From CALAEC01 sp050692915 (lineage in GTDB: Bacteria > Actinomycetota > UBA4738 > CALAEC01): DNA of 63,886 bases. Under the pieces are notes generated by a model, which worked only from the letters and a program-made list of their open reading frames with translations, was not told the DNA's origin and searched no databases. Shown here piece by piece: positions 8,896 to 17,935 of the stretch. The translations under genes and the position numbers were made by a program. The stretch is from contig JBOGVU010000005.1 of assembly GCA_050692915.1 (NCBI GenBank), positions 1-63,886 on the forward strand, given 5' to 3'. Numbering within the stretch: the first letter of the stretch is position 1; each line of letters opens with the position of its first letter.

Positions 8896-10568
8896 CCCTC
8901 GTCCTCCAGCCGCTCCATGGTCTCCGGCGCGGAGACCCCCAGGAGGGCCAGGATGTTGCCGATCCCTTGTTTCGTGGCCGCGGCGAGATGGAGCCGGGCC
9001 TGGGTCAGCGAGGCGTCCTTGGTGACCACCCGGCACTCCGTGTAGAAACGGTGGAAGTCGGCGGCCAGCTCCTCCGCGTAGCGGGTGAGTCGGTACGGGG
9101 CCCGCAGGGCAGCCGCCACCCGGACCTGCTCCGGGAGGTCGGCGAGCTTGCGGAGAAGGTCGAGCTCGGTCTCGTGCACGAGCTCCTTCGGGTCGATCTC
9201 GTCGAAAGGCGCCATGGCCGAGCCATGGTCCTCCGCGTATCCGATCAGGCTGGCGATGCGGGCGTGGGCGTACTGGACGTAGTACACGGGATTGTCCATC
9301 GACTGCCGGGTGACCAGCTCGATGTCGAACTCGATCCGCGAGTCGCTGGACCGCGTCAGGAGCGTGTACCGGGCAGCGTCCGTGCCCACCTCGTCGAGAA
9401 GCTCGTCCAGGGTGATCACGTCCCCGGTGCGCTTGCTCATGGGCACTGGCCGGCCACCCCGCGTGAACGACACGAACTGGTAGAGGAGAAGCTCCACCGC
9501 CTCGGGATCGAACCCGAGCGCCTGGGCGGCTCCCTTGACCCGGACCACGTCCCCGTGGTGATCCGCGCCCCACACGTAGACCAGGTGATCGAACCCGCGC
9601 CCGAACTTGTCCAGCACGTACGCGCAGTCCGCGGCGAAGTACGTCGGCCGACCGTTGCTCCGGATCAGCACCCGGTCCTTGTCGTCGCCGAAGACGGTGG
9701 ATCGGAACCACACCGCGCCGGCCTCGTCGTAGGCATGCCCCGACTCCCGGAGCATCGACACGACGCGGTCGATCTCACCCGACTCGTGCAGCGACCGCTC
9801 GGAGAACCAGCTGTCGAATCGCACTCGGAATCGATCCAGGGTGCGCCGGATCCAGTCGAAGATCCGTCGCTCGGACTCCTCCTTGATCCGGGCGATGCGC
9901 TCGTCGGACGGCAGGTCGATCAGCGAGTCGCCCAGCTCGGTCGAGATGTCCCGGGCAAGCTCCGCGATGTAGGTGCCGGGGTACCCCTCCTCCGGGAAGG
10001 TCACGGTTCGTCCGTGCAGCTCCAGGTACCTGGCCTCCACCGACGCGGTGAACAGCTCCATCTGCCGGCCGGTGTCGTTGTAGTAGTACTCACGCTCGAC
10101 GCGATGGCCCGCCGCCTCCAGGACGTTCGCCAGCGCGTCCCCCAGGACCGCGTTGCGAGCGTGCCCCACGTGCAGGGGCCCCGTAGGGTTCGCGGAGACG
10201 AACTCGATCTGCACCCGCTGGGGCTCCTCCGCCTCGCTGCCGCCGTAACGGGGGCCCAGCCGACGGATCTCCTCCAGCACCGCGTACAGCCAGCCGTGGG
10301 CCAGGGTGAAGTTGATGAAGCCGGGGCCGGCCATCTCGGCTCGAGTCACCAGGTCGGACTCGGGGAGGTGGGCAAGCAGGGCCTCGGCGATCTCGCGGGG
10401 GTTCCGCCCGGCCGCGGCGCCGATTGCCAGCGCCACGTTCGTTGCGTAGTCCCCGTGCTCCTTTTGCCGGGGCCGGGTGATCTCGACCTCGGGGACATCC
10501 GCGTCGAGGTCCTCCCGGAGGCCCTCGATGGCGGCACGGACGAGCCTGGCCAGCTCCTGCTCGATCAT
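8892..10568 (-). CDS. argS: Arginyl-tRNA synthetase
   Basis: 558 residues, a normal bacterial length. The class I signatures are present: ANPTGPLHVGHARN with HVGH at 133-136, and MSKRTGDVITLDEL in the position of the KMSKS loop. The N-terminal Add-1 domain (1-100) and the C-terminal DALR anticodon-binding domain (about 440-558) are recognisable. It charges tRNA-Arg and leads the argS-GNAT-hom-thrC-thrB run. A tRNA-Arg(CCG) gene lies 460 bases away on the opposite strand, perhaps by chance. Confidence 0.97.
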   Translation of the reverse strand: MIEQELARLVRAAIEGLREDLDADVPEVEITRPRQKEHGDYATNVALAIGAAAGRNPREIAEALLAHLPESDLVTRAEMAGPGFINFTLAHGWLYAVLEEIRRLGPRYGGSEAEEPQRVQIEFVSANPTGPLHVGHARNAVLGDALANVLEAAGHRVEREYYYNDTGRQMELFTASVEARYLELHGRTVTFPEEGYPGTYIAELARDISTELGDSLIDLPSDERIARIKEESERRIFDWIRRTLDRFRVRFDSWFSERSLHESGEIDRVVSMLRESGHAYDEAGAVWFRSTVFGDDKDRVLIRSNGRPTYFAADCAYVLDKFGRGFDHLVYVWGADHHGDVVRVKGAAQALGFDPEAVELLLYQFVSFTRGGRPVPMSKRTGDVITLDELLDEVGTDAARYTLLTRSSDSRIEFDIELVTRQSMDNPVYYVQYAHARIASLIGYAEDHGSAMAPFDEIDPKELVHETELDLLRKLADLPEQVRVAAALRAPYRLTRYAEELAADFHRFYTECRVVTKDASLTQARLHLAAATKQGIGNILALLGVSAPETMERLEDEG

Positions 10569-10578
10569 CGGCCCGCCG

Positions 10579-10962
10579 TCAGGCCCGGCCGGCCAGCCGC
10601 CGGATCGTCGCCACGAGCTCGATCGGGTCGAACGGCTTGCTGACGTAGGCGGCCACGCCCAGCTCCTCCCCCTTGCGCTTGTCCTCCTCCTGGGTCCGGG
10701 CCGAGAGGAACACCAACGGGATGTGGGCGGTGGCGTCGTCCGCCTTGAGCCGGGCGGCCGCCTCCCAGCCGGTCACACCGGGCATCATGACGTCGAGGAG
10801 GATCACGTCGGGTTCGACCTGCCCTGCCTTGGCGATGACATCCTCCCCCCCGGTCGCCGTCTCGACCTCGAAGCCCTCCAATCCCAGGTTGACCTCGATG
10901 AGCCGGAGGATCACCGGGTCGTCGTCGGCCACCAACACCCGCACGCGCGCGTCGTTCCCCAA
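10579..10962 (-). CDS. Single-domain response regulator (receiver only)
   Basis: 127 residues forming one CheY-like receiver domain and no output domain. The acidic pair is at about 13-15 (VADDDP), the phospho-acceptor is Asp57 (VILLDVMMPG), the Ser/Thr switch is in FLSA and the conserved Lys is Lys109 (YVSKP). The annotated start is TTG at 10962; GTG at 10944 is an equally good alternative that would remove six residues. The gap to argS is 10 bases, so it probably leads that operon. No cognate histidine kinase is in the window. Confidence 0.85.
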   Translation of the reverse strand: MGNDARVRVLVADDDPVILRLIEVNLGLEGFEVETATGGEDVIAKAGQVEPDVILLDVMMPGVTGWEAAARLKADDATAHIPLVFLSARTQEEDKRKGEELGVAAYVSKPFDPIELVATIRRLAGRA

Positions 10963-11028
10963 GGGCGGTCAGCGCATCATAGCAACGGCCCCGAGTGAGG
11001 AGCCGCGGTTGCTACCATGAGCGGAGTG

Positions 11029-11100
11029 GCCCCCGTAGCTCAGGGGATAGAGCACTGGTCTCCGGAACCAGGGGCGCAGGTTCGAATCCTGCCGGGGGCA
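11029..11100 (+). tRNA. tRNA-Arg (anticodon CCG)
   Basis: A complete cloverleaf can be drawn: acceptor GCCCCCG pairs with CGGGGGC, D-arm GCTC/GAGC, anticodon stem CTGGT/ACCAG with loop CTCCGGA, and T-arm GCAGG/CCTGC with TTCGAAT. The discriminator is A at 11100 and CCA is not encoded. It reads CGG codons. The 3' end abuts a truncated serine recombinase, so the tRNA marks the edge of the accessory region. Confidence 0.95.
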
Positions 11101-11102
11101 CA

Positions 11103-11651
11103 CAAAAGTGCTGCACAATTGGTGCCCTCTCCCCCGCCATCCCCGAGGACGGCGCCGTCCGCGAGCACCTGTTCCACGGTATCCTCGCTGATGCTCACCC
11201 GGACGTGCGCTAGGTTCGTCTGCTTCTCGTAGCTGACGCTCAGCCGGAAGCACTCGAACATCCGCCGCAGGCGCTCCTCGGGGGCCGAGGAGAGCCCTTC
11301 GGGGAGGACGGGGAGCGCCTCAAGAAGTTCCACCGCCTGCGGCTCAGGCCCCGTGTCCTCCTCCTGCTCCAGGCGTCGAAGCTCCTCCACCTTCGCAAGC
11401 CGGTCCTGCTCCAACTCCTCCAGCCGGTCGCGGATACGACGGAACATGAGGCCATCTGGGTCGTCGTCGAGCTCCAGGTTGCGCACCTGCCGACCCTGGC
11501 GCGCTTCGATCAGTCCGATCGCCCGTCGGATCGAGGGGATCCGGCTTCGGCGCTGCCCGTCGGCCTTCCCCTCCAGTGCGCGGAGGTCCTCCTCCAGCAG
11601 TGCCCTCCGATTCGGTCCGAAGATACGGTCGCCGAAGATGCTCGTCCTGGG
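11103..11651 (-). pseudogene. 3' remnant of a large serine recombinase (integrase)
   Basis: An open minus-strand frame without its catalytic N-terminus. From its upstream end it reads IFGDRIFGPNRRALLEEDL, then a long Glu/Arg-rich coiled coil (DRLEELEQDRLAKVEEL), then an 'LLEALP...LPEGLSSAPEERLRRMFECF' segment. This is the C-terminal pattern of actinobacterial large serine recombinases, after the zinc-ribbon domain. The frame begins directly at the stop of the adjoining amidase gene and runs through the antisense of tRNA-Arg, so both ends are artificial. The resolvase catalytic domain is absent. It looks like a relic of the element that brought the neighbouring genes in. Confidence 0.75.
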
Positions 11652-12695
11652 TTACTCAAGGGCATGGCGTGGTAAGCCTCGTTCAGCCAGATAGCGTTGA
11701 CCAATGTCGCGCGCTTGACGGTGAATCCCGCGGTAGACCGCGCCTTCAGGCAGATACTTCTTTCGAATCTTGCAGACGAACGTGTAGTTTGGGTCGACGA
11801 CGTTCGCCACAGGGCTCTCGCTGGCCTGGGTCATCAACTGATACGTGTCCAGGGTGTCGAGGCCGAACTCCTCCGAGATCCATGCGATGAGATCAGTCTG
11901 GGCGATCCGGAAGGCGTCCTCGAGGGGGCGGGCCGAGCCCGCGCTCATCACGTACTCATCGCTCTCCAGCCGGGGCCAGGGAGTGTGGACCCCCTTGACC
12001 AGGTCGACGGCCATCACGACGTCCATGGCGGCCTCCACGGCCACGCCGCAGGTCTCTCCCTCCCCCTGCCGGGCGTGGCCGTCGCCGACCGAGAATAGGG
12101 CGCCGTCAACGTTCACGCCGAGGTAGCACGTGACCCCGGCCCGCATCTCCGGCGTGTCCATATTCCCGCCAAAGACGTCCGGGACGAGGGAGGATCGGGC
12201 CTCGAAGGCTGCCGGGGCGACCCCTACGGTCCCGAGCATCGGCTCGAGGGGTAGTTCCACCGACCAGTCGCCTCGGGCGGTGTGATAGGTGACGACCCGT
12301 CGACCCCGGTCGACCTCGTAGATCCACACAAGTTCCGGCAGCGGCTCCTGGAGGGTGGGAGTCCGGACTGTAGAGGTGAGCGAACCGAACAGCGGGATCG
12401 TGCTCGAGGCACCCCAATCCCGGGAGGGTGCGATCGAGACGAAATGCAGGACGAGCGTGTCACCCGGCTCCGCTCCTTCCACGTAGAAGGGGCCCGTCTG
12501 CGGGTTCACGAAGGGGAACTCGACGACCCGGGAGACCAGGTCCTCTGAGGTCCTGACGCGGCCCCCGAAGGCGTCCTCGGTCCAGAGCTCCATCACCGTG
12601 CCCGGCTTCACCTTTAACACCGGAGGAACGCCGCCGAAGGTCCAAGCGAACTCGGAGGGCTTCGGCCGGTAGGAAACCACTTCTAGGTCGGACAC
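11652..12695 (-). CDS. Acetamidase/formamidase family protein, copy 1
   Basis: 347 residues from GTG 12695. It belongs to the FmdA/AmdA family, cytosolic amidases that release ammonia from formamide or acetamide. Family segments include FVNPQTGPFYVEGAEPGDTL, the metal-site region FGGNMDTPEM and VGDGHARQGEGE. The 3' end touches the recombinase remnant (stop at 11652-11654), so the C-terminus could have been altered by the insertion, although the length is normal. A second, shorter paralogue lies at 14.3-15.1 kb with an APC permease between them, suggesting import and hydrolysis of a small amide. Confidence 0.85.
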   Translation of the reverse strand: MSDLEVVSYRPKPSEFAWTFGGVPPVLKVKPGTVMELWTEDAFGGRVRTSEDLVSRVVEFPFVNPQTGPFYVEGAEPGDTLVLHFVSIAPSRDWGASSTIPLFGSLTSTVRTPTLQEPLPELVWIYEVDRGRRVVTYHTARGDWSVELPLEPMLGTVGVAPAAFEARSSLVPDVFGGNMDTPEMRAGVTCYLGVNVDGALFSVGDGHARQGEGETCGVAVEAAMDVVMAVDLVKGVHTPWPRLESDEYVMSAGSARPLEDAFRIAQTDLIAWISEEFGLDTLDTYQLMTQASESPVANVVDPNYTFVCKIRKKYLPEGAVYRGIHRQARDIGQRYLAERGLPRHALE

Positions 12696-12734
12696 GGCAT
12701 TATCCTCGTCGTACGCGCAGACGGGCCCCGCCGC

Positions 12735-14222
12735 TCACGGTTCCGTGTCCGGGGCGGCCGCCGGGACCGGCTCGCCCAGCTCCCGGAACGCGTAGTCCAG
12801 GTCGATGATCTCCCGCCGGGACTCCCGCCACCACAAGTACAACGCTCCAAGCACGACCCAACCCACGATCAGCCAGGGAGCGACGTTCAGCGGATACCCG
12901 GGGTTCGGGTAGAACGACGTGTACACCACCGGAATCAGGATCAGCATCCCCAGGCCCGGCACCACGTAGTTTCGCACCGCGCCCGCGGCCCGGCGCTCCC
13001 TGTGGAAGTACCGGAGGGCCGCGGCCATGATCAGGATGAAGGCCACGGCGGCGGCCAGCCCGATCATGAAGCCCAGGAACCCGAACGCCGTGGCCGGGTC
13101 CCACACTAGGCCGGCGATCAGCGTGACGGCCAGCGACAGGCCACTCTGCACCCCGATGGCAACGATCGGGGTCCGGTACCGCCGGTGTGTCCACCCCAGC
13201 GTCCTGGGCAGGGCCCCGGCCCGCCCCATTCCGTACTCGATCCGCACCACCGCGTTGTGGCTGGCGATCGTGTTCGCCAGGATCGAGACCGGCGCAACGA
13301 GATGCAGAGCGGTCCGCCACCCCGGACTCAGGTGAATGCGGATCAGCTCCCACCACGGGGTGCCCTCGGCGGCAAACGCCTCCTGCAGTGCTCCCTGGCC
13401 GGCCTGGCCGAAGCCGATCGTCATGGCGAAGGTGGCGGTGAACAGGACGACCCCAACCATCGCCAAGGCCGCGAAGATCGCCTTGGGCACGTGGCCGTGG
13501 GGATCCCGGACCTCCTCGCTCAACGTGAATGACTGCTCGAAGCCGAGGAAGATTAAGACGCCGAAGGCGATGGCTAGCGACAGCCCGGTGAAGTCCGTCG
13601 GTGCGTGCGTTGGAGACAAGGGGGACAGCGTGAAGTCACCATTCCCGATTACCGTGACGATCACGGCGATGGAGACAACGAACAGCGTGATGTCGGTGAT
13701 GACGGCGAGGATGAGGTCGATCCGCATGGACAGCTTGATGCCCAAGACCGACAGGCCGAGCACGATCCCCCAGCCGATGATCACCCAGATCCACCAGGGG
13801 ATCGACACCCCGAACACGAAGTCGAACCCCGCTTCAGCGAACAGCCCGAACCCGAGCAGTAGGAGCGGTTCGAACGCGAAATAGTACATGTACGAGAGCC
13901 ACGCCGAGAGGAATCCGGTCCTCTCACCGAGGCTCTTGCTGATGTAGGTGTATATGGATGCAGCGCTCGGCAACACCCGCGAGAACCGGGCGATGGTCAC
14001 CGCAACGATGAACATGGCCACCCAGGTGATGACGAAGATGAACGGCGCTGAGAACCCGGCCTGGCTGGCGATCAGCGGGGCGACTCCCAACGCCCCCAGC
14101 AGCGGCCCCATGGCCGCCACCGACATGGCCAGGGCTTCCCAGAAGCCGATCGACCGATAAGCCAGCCGGACCTCACGCCCCTCGGGCACCTTCACCGACC
14201 CAGTCCCTTCGGAGGTTCCCAC
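12735..14222 (-). CDS. APC-family amino acid/amide permease
   Basis: 495 residues with about 12 hydrophobic segments. The first helix region (SIGFWEALAMSVAAMGPLLG) has the Gly-rich unwound segment typical of APC transporters, and GFEQSFTLSEEV around residue 230 matches the conserved helix 6 region. Start is GTG 14222. It lies between two acetamidase/formamidase genes on the same strand with gaps of 39 and 38 bases, so it probably imports their substrate or the parent compound. Substrate specificity cannot be read from the sequence. Confidence 0.85.
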   Translation of the reverse strand: MGTSEGTGSVKVPEGREVRLAYRSIGFWEALAMSVAAMGPLLGALGVAPLIASQAGFSAPFIFVITWVAMFIVAVTIARFSRVLPSAASIYTYISKSLGERTGFLSAWLSYMYYFAFEPLLLLGFGLFAEAGFDFVFGVSIPWWIWVIIGWGIVLGLSVLGIKLSMRIDLILAVITDITLFVVSIAVIVTVIGNGDFTLSPLSPTHAPTDFTGLSLAIAFGVLIFLGFEQSFTLSEEVRDPHGHVPKAIFAALAMVGVVLFTATFAMTIGFGQAGQGALQEAFAAEGTPWWELIRIHLSPGWRTALHLVAPVSILANTIASHNAVVRIEYGMGRAGALPRTLGWTHRRYRTPIVAIGVQSGLSLAVTLIAGLVWDPATAFGFLGFMIGLAAAVAFILIMAAALRYFHRERRAAGAVRNYVVPGLGMLILIPVVYTSFYPNPGYPLNVAPWLIVGWVVLGALYLWWRESRREIIDLDYAFRELGEPVPAAAPDTEP

Positions 14223-14260
14223 CGATTCCTCCTCTCCCCCGGCCCTGCCGGGTCTGCCGG

Positions 14261-15148
14261 CTACGCGGACTGCAGGCTCTCGTAGAACCCTCGGTCCATG
14301 GCCACGCGGGCGGTCTTCAGCGGGTCCACCACCTGGCAGATCTCAGCGTCGCACCAGATGCCGGTGAAGAGGTAGGCGTCGTCCTCGTCGAACCCCTTCT
14401 CCTCCATCAGCATGTCCACGGTGTCGCGCACGGCTATCTTCACGGCCTCGTCGAGCGTCTTGGCCGAAGCAACGAGCATCAGCCTATCCTCCGTCAGGAC
14501 CCGAGGACGCTTGATCGTCTGACCCTTCACGACGTCCACGCTGAGCGTGACCCTCGCGTTGGTCTCGGCCACGCAGCCCGGCAGCTCGCCGTCACCCTGG
14601 CGCTGATGGCAGTCGCCCACGAACAGGATCGCCCCTGGATGCCAGACGGGGAGGAGAACCGTGGACCCGGCACGGATGTGCTTCATGTCCATGTTCCCGC
14701 CGTGATCGCCCGGATAGACGCTGGGGATCTCGCCCTCCTGTGGGGCCACCCCGATGGCGCCAACATTCGGCCTCATCTCGTACTCGAGGCCCCGAAGCCA
14801 CTTGACCCGATTGCCCTCGGGAGTGAAGAAATGGAGCGGCAGCCGGTCCCACTCGAGAACGCCGAAGTCAGGGATCACGCCCTGGGCACCGGCGTCCGTG
14901 GGCTCGACGGTTTCGATGTAGACGGCCAAGGTGTCGCCCGGGGCGGCCGTCTCCACGTAGAGAGGTCCGGTGAGCGGATCACAGATGGCCAGATCGATGT
15001 CCGCCAAGGTGTCACCGGGTCCCAAGGGCTGATCGCCGAACGCGTATGTGGTCTCGACGAGAACGGATTCCCCCGGAACGAGCTTGGCCACCGACGGATG
15101 ATCCGCAGAATAGCTGAACACATGATGCTCGCGGCCGATAGTCTGCAC
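14261..15148 (-). CDS. Acetamidase/formamidase family protein, copy 2
   Basis: 295 residues from GTG 15148, preceded by the strong ribosome-binding sequence GGGAGGGAGG. Family segments are CDPLTGPLYVETAAPGDTLA, GGNMDMKHIRAG and VGDCHQRQGDGE. It is shorter than copy 1 (347) but has the complete core. It is the first gene of a minus-strand unit (this gene, APC permease, copy 1). The operator-like palindrome at 15282-15300 lies 134 bases upstream, consistent with control by the IclR protein encoded next door. Confidence 0.87.
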   Translation of the reverse strand: MQTIGREHHVFSYSADHPSVAKLVPGESVLVETTYAFGDQPLGPGDTLADIDLAICDPLTGPLYVETAAPGDTLAVYIETVEPTDAGAQGVIPDFGVLEWDRLPLHFFTPEGNRVKWLRGLEYEMRPNVGAIGVAPQEGEIPSVYPGDHGGNMDMKHIRAGSTVLLPVWHPGAILFVGDCHQRQGDGELPGCVAETNARVTLSVDVVKGQTIKRPRVLTEDRLMLVASAKTLDEAVKIAVRDTVDMLMEEKGFDEDDAYLFTGIWCDAEICQVVDPLKTARVAMDRGFYESLQSA

Positions 15149-15281
15149 GGTTCCTCCCTCCCCTGGCGCGGGTCAGTCCCGAGGACGCCCTAGATCTTGT
15201 CTACAGCCTGAATCGCCATGGCCTACCGAGGCAACGGAAGACGTCCGATCTTCCACCATAGGCTCCGGGCCTCCCTCCCAG

Positions 15282-15300
15282 CGTTTCGTATAGCGAAACG
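15282..15300. promoter_or_regulatory. Operator-like palindrome, candidate IclR site 1
   Basis: CGTTTCGTATAGCGAAACG is a perfect 7-bp inverted repeat with a 5-bp spacer. It lies upstream of the formamidase start at 15148. Close relatives are at 24648-24666 and 16432-16448. Binding by the IclR protein at 15.7-16.5 kb is inferred. Confidence 0.6.
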
Positions 15301-15358
15301 TTGGTTGACATGCAAAAACACTCCTCCTACCCGGTCCGAGTTGTCAAGGGGCCGAGTT

Positions 15359-15413
15359 GCCTCACCAGAAATGTCCTCCAAACGGCCTCGTGGCCTCACC
15401 TAGAAATGTCCTC
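15359..15413 (+). repeat. Pair of direct repeats at the IS end
   Basis: GCCTCACCAGAAATGTCCTC (15359-15378) recurs as GCCTCACCTAGAAATGTCCTC (15393-15413) with one extra base. Short tandem repeats of this kind are common transposase-binding sites at IS ends. Confidence 0.65.
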
Positions 15414-15472
15414 GAACGGGGCAGTCCCCACCGCAGGTCGGCGACCTCGGGAGGGACGCGGTGGGGCTCACG

Positions 15473-15617
15473 ATGGCGGAACGCAGGGCGGTGACGAAGC
15501 AGGTGGCAAAGCGGTGCCGGCGAGCTTGGAAGGCCGAGAAAAGGCAGGATCCTGGACGAGCTCCGCGCGCTCACGGGGTGGACCCGAAGTCATGCCCGCC
15601 GCGTCCTGGGCGAGGCG
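15473..15617 (+). pseudogene. Frameshifted N-terminal fragment of an IS transposase (integrase type)
   Basis: ATG 15473 follows a GGGAGGG ribosome-binding sequence. The first frame reads MAERRAVTKQVAKRCRRAW, a start typical of actinobacterial integrase-core transposases. A shift near 15545 moves the homologous reading to the next frame, which continues ILDELRALTGWTRSHARRVL, the helical N-terminal domain of the same family. Homology ends at about 15617. The DDE catalytic core is missing, so no activity is expected. Confidence 0.65.
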
Positions 15618-15662
15618 GCCACGGGGACCCCGCAGCGCGCTCCGAGGCCCTCGGGCCCGGAC

Positions 15663-16460
15663 CTACTGACGGGACGTTCTCCGTACATCATCGAAGGGAT
15701 CAAGCGACGCCCTCGCGGCTCGGAGCGCCTCCACCAGCTCGCTGGGATCGTCCACGGGCGCCAGCATCGCCGGCAGGACCGCGACCAGGGCAGCGGGTCG
15801 TGCGAACAGCCCGCGGTCGAGCGCCACCGCTACCGAGAACACCCCGTCGTGGTACTCGTTCAGGGCCACGCTGTATCCGTCCTTCCGCACATTGGCCAAT
15901 TCTGCCTGGAACCGCTTCGCAGCCGAGATCGTCCGCGGTAAGTACGTCCTGAACCGGTAATCGTGCATGAGCCCGTCGAGCTCGTTGTCGGTCAGGCTTG
16001 CGGCGATGGCCTTGCCAGCCGCCGTGGCGTGCACGGGCATATGCTCCCCCAGGTGGGCTGCGGCCTTGATCGGAGTATCGCCTTCCGCCGTGAGCACGAC
16101 CAGGACCTCGTCGCCCACCAGCGAGCAGATCAGCGCCGTGGCGCCGGTGCGGCGGCTCAGGGCGTCGGCGACCTGGACCGCCCGCGACCGCGTGGGGTTG
16201 GCCGCCAGGTAGGCGGTCCCCAGGTCCAGGGCCACCGGGCCCAGAGAGAACCGCCCCTGGCCGTCGCGCTGCAGGAGCCCCAGCTGCTCCAGGCCCTTGC
16301 AGAGGCGGAACGCGGTGGCCTTGTTCCACCCCAGTGAGCGGGTGATGTCCGCCAGGGTGATCGACGACTGGCCGGCCAGGAACAGTTCGATCACCTGGAA
16401 GGCCCGCCCCAGGGTCTTCACGACGGGGGCATTTTCGGTATGTGAAACTCTGTTCGACAT
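15663..16460 (-). CDS. IclR-family transcriptional regulator
   Basis: 265 residues. Residues about 12-75 hold the winged helix-turn-helix (SITLADITRSLGWNKATAFRL), and residues 90-255 form the IclR effector-binding domain with the conserved GRFSLG linker and HATAAGKAIAA segment. IclR proteins sense small metabolites and act locally as repressors or activators. A palindrome matching two others upstream of transport and amidase genes overlaps codons 4-10, which suggests autoregulation. The gene is 59 bases downstream of the allantoinase-like gene on the same strand. An IS relic abuts its 3' end. Confidence 0.92.
   Translation of the reverse strand: MSNRVSHTENAPVVKTLGRAFQVIELFLAGQSSITLADITRSLGWNKATAFRLCKGLEQLGLLQRDGQGRFSLGPVALDLGTAYLAANPTRSRAVQVADALSRRTGATALICSLVGDEVLVVLTAEGDTPIKAAAHLGEHMPVHATAAGKAIAASLTDNELDGLMHDYRFRTYLPRTISAAKRFQAELANVRKDGYSVALNEYHDGVFSVAVALDRGLFARPAALVAVLPAMLAPVDDPSELVEALRAARASLDPFDDVRRTSRQ
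16432..16448. promoter_or_regulatory. Operator-like palindrome, candidate IclR site 3 (inside its own gene)
   Basis: TTTTCGGTATGTGAAAC lies within the first codons of the IclR gene. It differs at two positions from the reverse complement of site 2 (GTTTCGATATGTGAAAC). Both halves fit TTTCG-N5-YGAAA. Its placement would suit an autoregulatory roadblock. Confidence 0.5.
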
Positions 16461-16519
16461 TTCGCAGCGATTCTTCTGCCAGGCTGCCGACCTGTCAAGG
16501 ACGGCGGCACTCTCCGGCT

Positions 16520-17935
16520 TTAGGCGGGCCGAACGAACCGGCCCCTAGGCTGGCCGACGACATTCCCGTCACGCATCACGATGTCGCCTCGGACGATCGT
16601 GGCCACCGGCAGGCCTCGGCCCTTCCTCCCGTGCCAGGGGCTCAGCTTGGTCTTGGTCAGGAGCGCTGCCTGGTCGATCGACCACGGCGCGTCGGGATCA
16701 ACCACCGTGAAGTCGGCATCGGTCCCGGGCTCCAGCGATCCCTTCTGCGGGTAGATGCCGTACACCCTGGCGGTCCCCTCGGAGAGGACCCAGCTCAGCC
16801 GGCGCAGCGTGGTCCGCCTCTCTGCGGCTTCGTTGAGGAGGACCTGCACCATGGTCTGCGCTCCGTAGCTCCCCGCCGGAAGCTGAGAGAGGATCCCCCG
16901 CCGCTCCTCCGCGCTGTGCGGCGCGTGGTCGGAGGACACCGAGGTCAGAGTGCCGTCGTTCACCGCCTCCCACAGCGCGTCGCGGTCCTCCGCGGTGCGA
17001 ATGGGCGGGTACACCTTCATCGCCGGACCGATCGCCGGGAAGTCCTCCGCCGTCAGCGTGAGGTAGTGGGGACAGGTCTCGGCGGAGACGCGGAGCCCGT
17101 CGGCGCGGGCGTGCCGTACCAGCGCGGCCCCGCGCCGGGAGCTCACGTGGAGGATGTGCAGCCGGGCCCCGGTCCCCACGGCCACCTCCACCCCCGCGGC
17201 TATAGAGGCGCTCTCCGCCCCCACCGGCCGCGTCGCCAGAAGGGTCGGGTAATCGTCGAACTCGGGATGCCGGCCCCCCAGCACCTCTAGGATGCCGCGG
17301 TCCTCGGAATGGAGTCCCACGAGGATCCCCTCGTGCGCGGCCGCCTCAAACAGCTCCCACAGGTCCGCCGTCGACGCGGGCGGCAGGAGGTCCTTCGGAT
17401 CCCGCTGCTTGGCGTCGTAGATGAGCGCGCCCGTCTCCCGATCGAAGAAGAACCCCCAGAACAGCTTGAGCCCCACCGCCCCGGCGGCTTTCAGCTCACC
17501 GACGTGCTTGACGCTGCCTGCGTCGAGGATGAGGCCCCACAACCCGAAGTCCACAAAGGCCGATCGCGAGTGGTGCTGCACCCGCTCCTCGAACACCTCT
17601 GCATCGGTGATCGCCGGGATGGCGTTGGGCATGTCGAGGATCGTGGTGACCCCTCCGGCGGCGGCCGCTCTGGTTGCGTGAGCGAAGTCCTCCTTGTGGA
17701 TCTGCCCGGGATCCCGGGAGTGGACGTGGGGGTCGACCACGCCGGGGAGCACGACCAGGCCGTCAGCCTCATAGACCTCGTCCCACCGGCCGGCGACGTC
17801 GCCACCCGGTTCCCGAATGGCGTCGATTGCGCCGTCACGACAATGGATGTCCGCGTCGAGGTCCGCCTCGGAGGTGACCACGTGGGCGTTGCGAATCAGC
17901 AGATCCACGCCGCCTCGCCTGAGCGAGTCGCTCAT
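16520..17935 (-). CDS. Allantoinase/dihydroorotase-type cyclic amidohydrolase
   Basis: 471 residues, the usual length for allantoinase (AllB). The binuclear metal site is intact: HxH at His70/His72 (DPHVHSRDPG), the carboxylated Lys157 (GLKLFWG), His209 (GLHSED), a further His in ILHVSS and the catalytic Asp in SSDHAPHS. ETCPHYLTL is the family signature. It hydrolyses a cyclic ureide such as allantoin; the best guess is allantoinase, but other cyclic imides are possible. The start overlaps the D-aminoacylase stop (ATGA). No allantoate amidohydrolase or allantoicase is in the window. Confidence 0.85.
   Translation of the reverse strand: MSDSLRRGGVDLLIRNAHVVTSEADLDADIHCRDGAIDAIREPGGDVAGRWDEVYEADGLVVLPGVVDPHVHSRDPGQIHKEDFAHATRAAAAGGVTTILDMPNAIPAITDAEVFEERVQHHSRSAFVDFGLWGLILDAGSVKHVGELKAAGAVGLKLFWGFFFDRETGALIYDAKQRDPKDLLPPASTADLWELFEAAAHEGILVGLHSEDRGILEVLGGRHPEFDDYPTLLATRPVGAESASIAAGVEVAVGTGARLHILHVSSRRGAALVRHARADGLRVSAETCPHYLTLTAEDFPAIGPAMKVYPPIRTAEDRDALWEAVNDGTLTSVSSDHAPHSAEERRGILSQLPAGSYGAQTMVQVLLNEAAERRTTLRRLSWVLSEGTARVYGIYPQKGSLEPGTDADFTVVDPDAPWSIDQAALLTKTKLSPWHGRKGRGLPVATIVRGDIVMRDGNVVGQPRGRFVRPA

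Larger units (their letters stand above)
15345..15662 (+). mobile_element. Left-end remnant of an insertion sequence
   Basis: The stretch holds two near-identical direct repeats (see 15359-15413) followed by the 5' end of a transposase gene. No right end is visible: the sequence stops being transposase-like about 45 bases before the IclR stop codon. It appears to be a one-ended relic placed between an operator and the regulator gene. Confidence 0.55.

Noticed and set aside
15461..15952. 163-residue plus-strand open frame over the IclR 3' end
   Set aside because: Only its first 25 or so residues are transposase-like; the rest is a shadow of the IclR gene after a frameshift.
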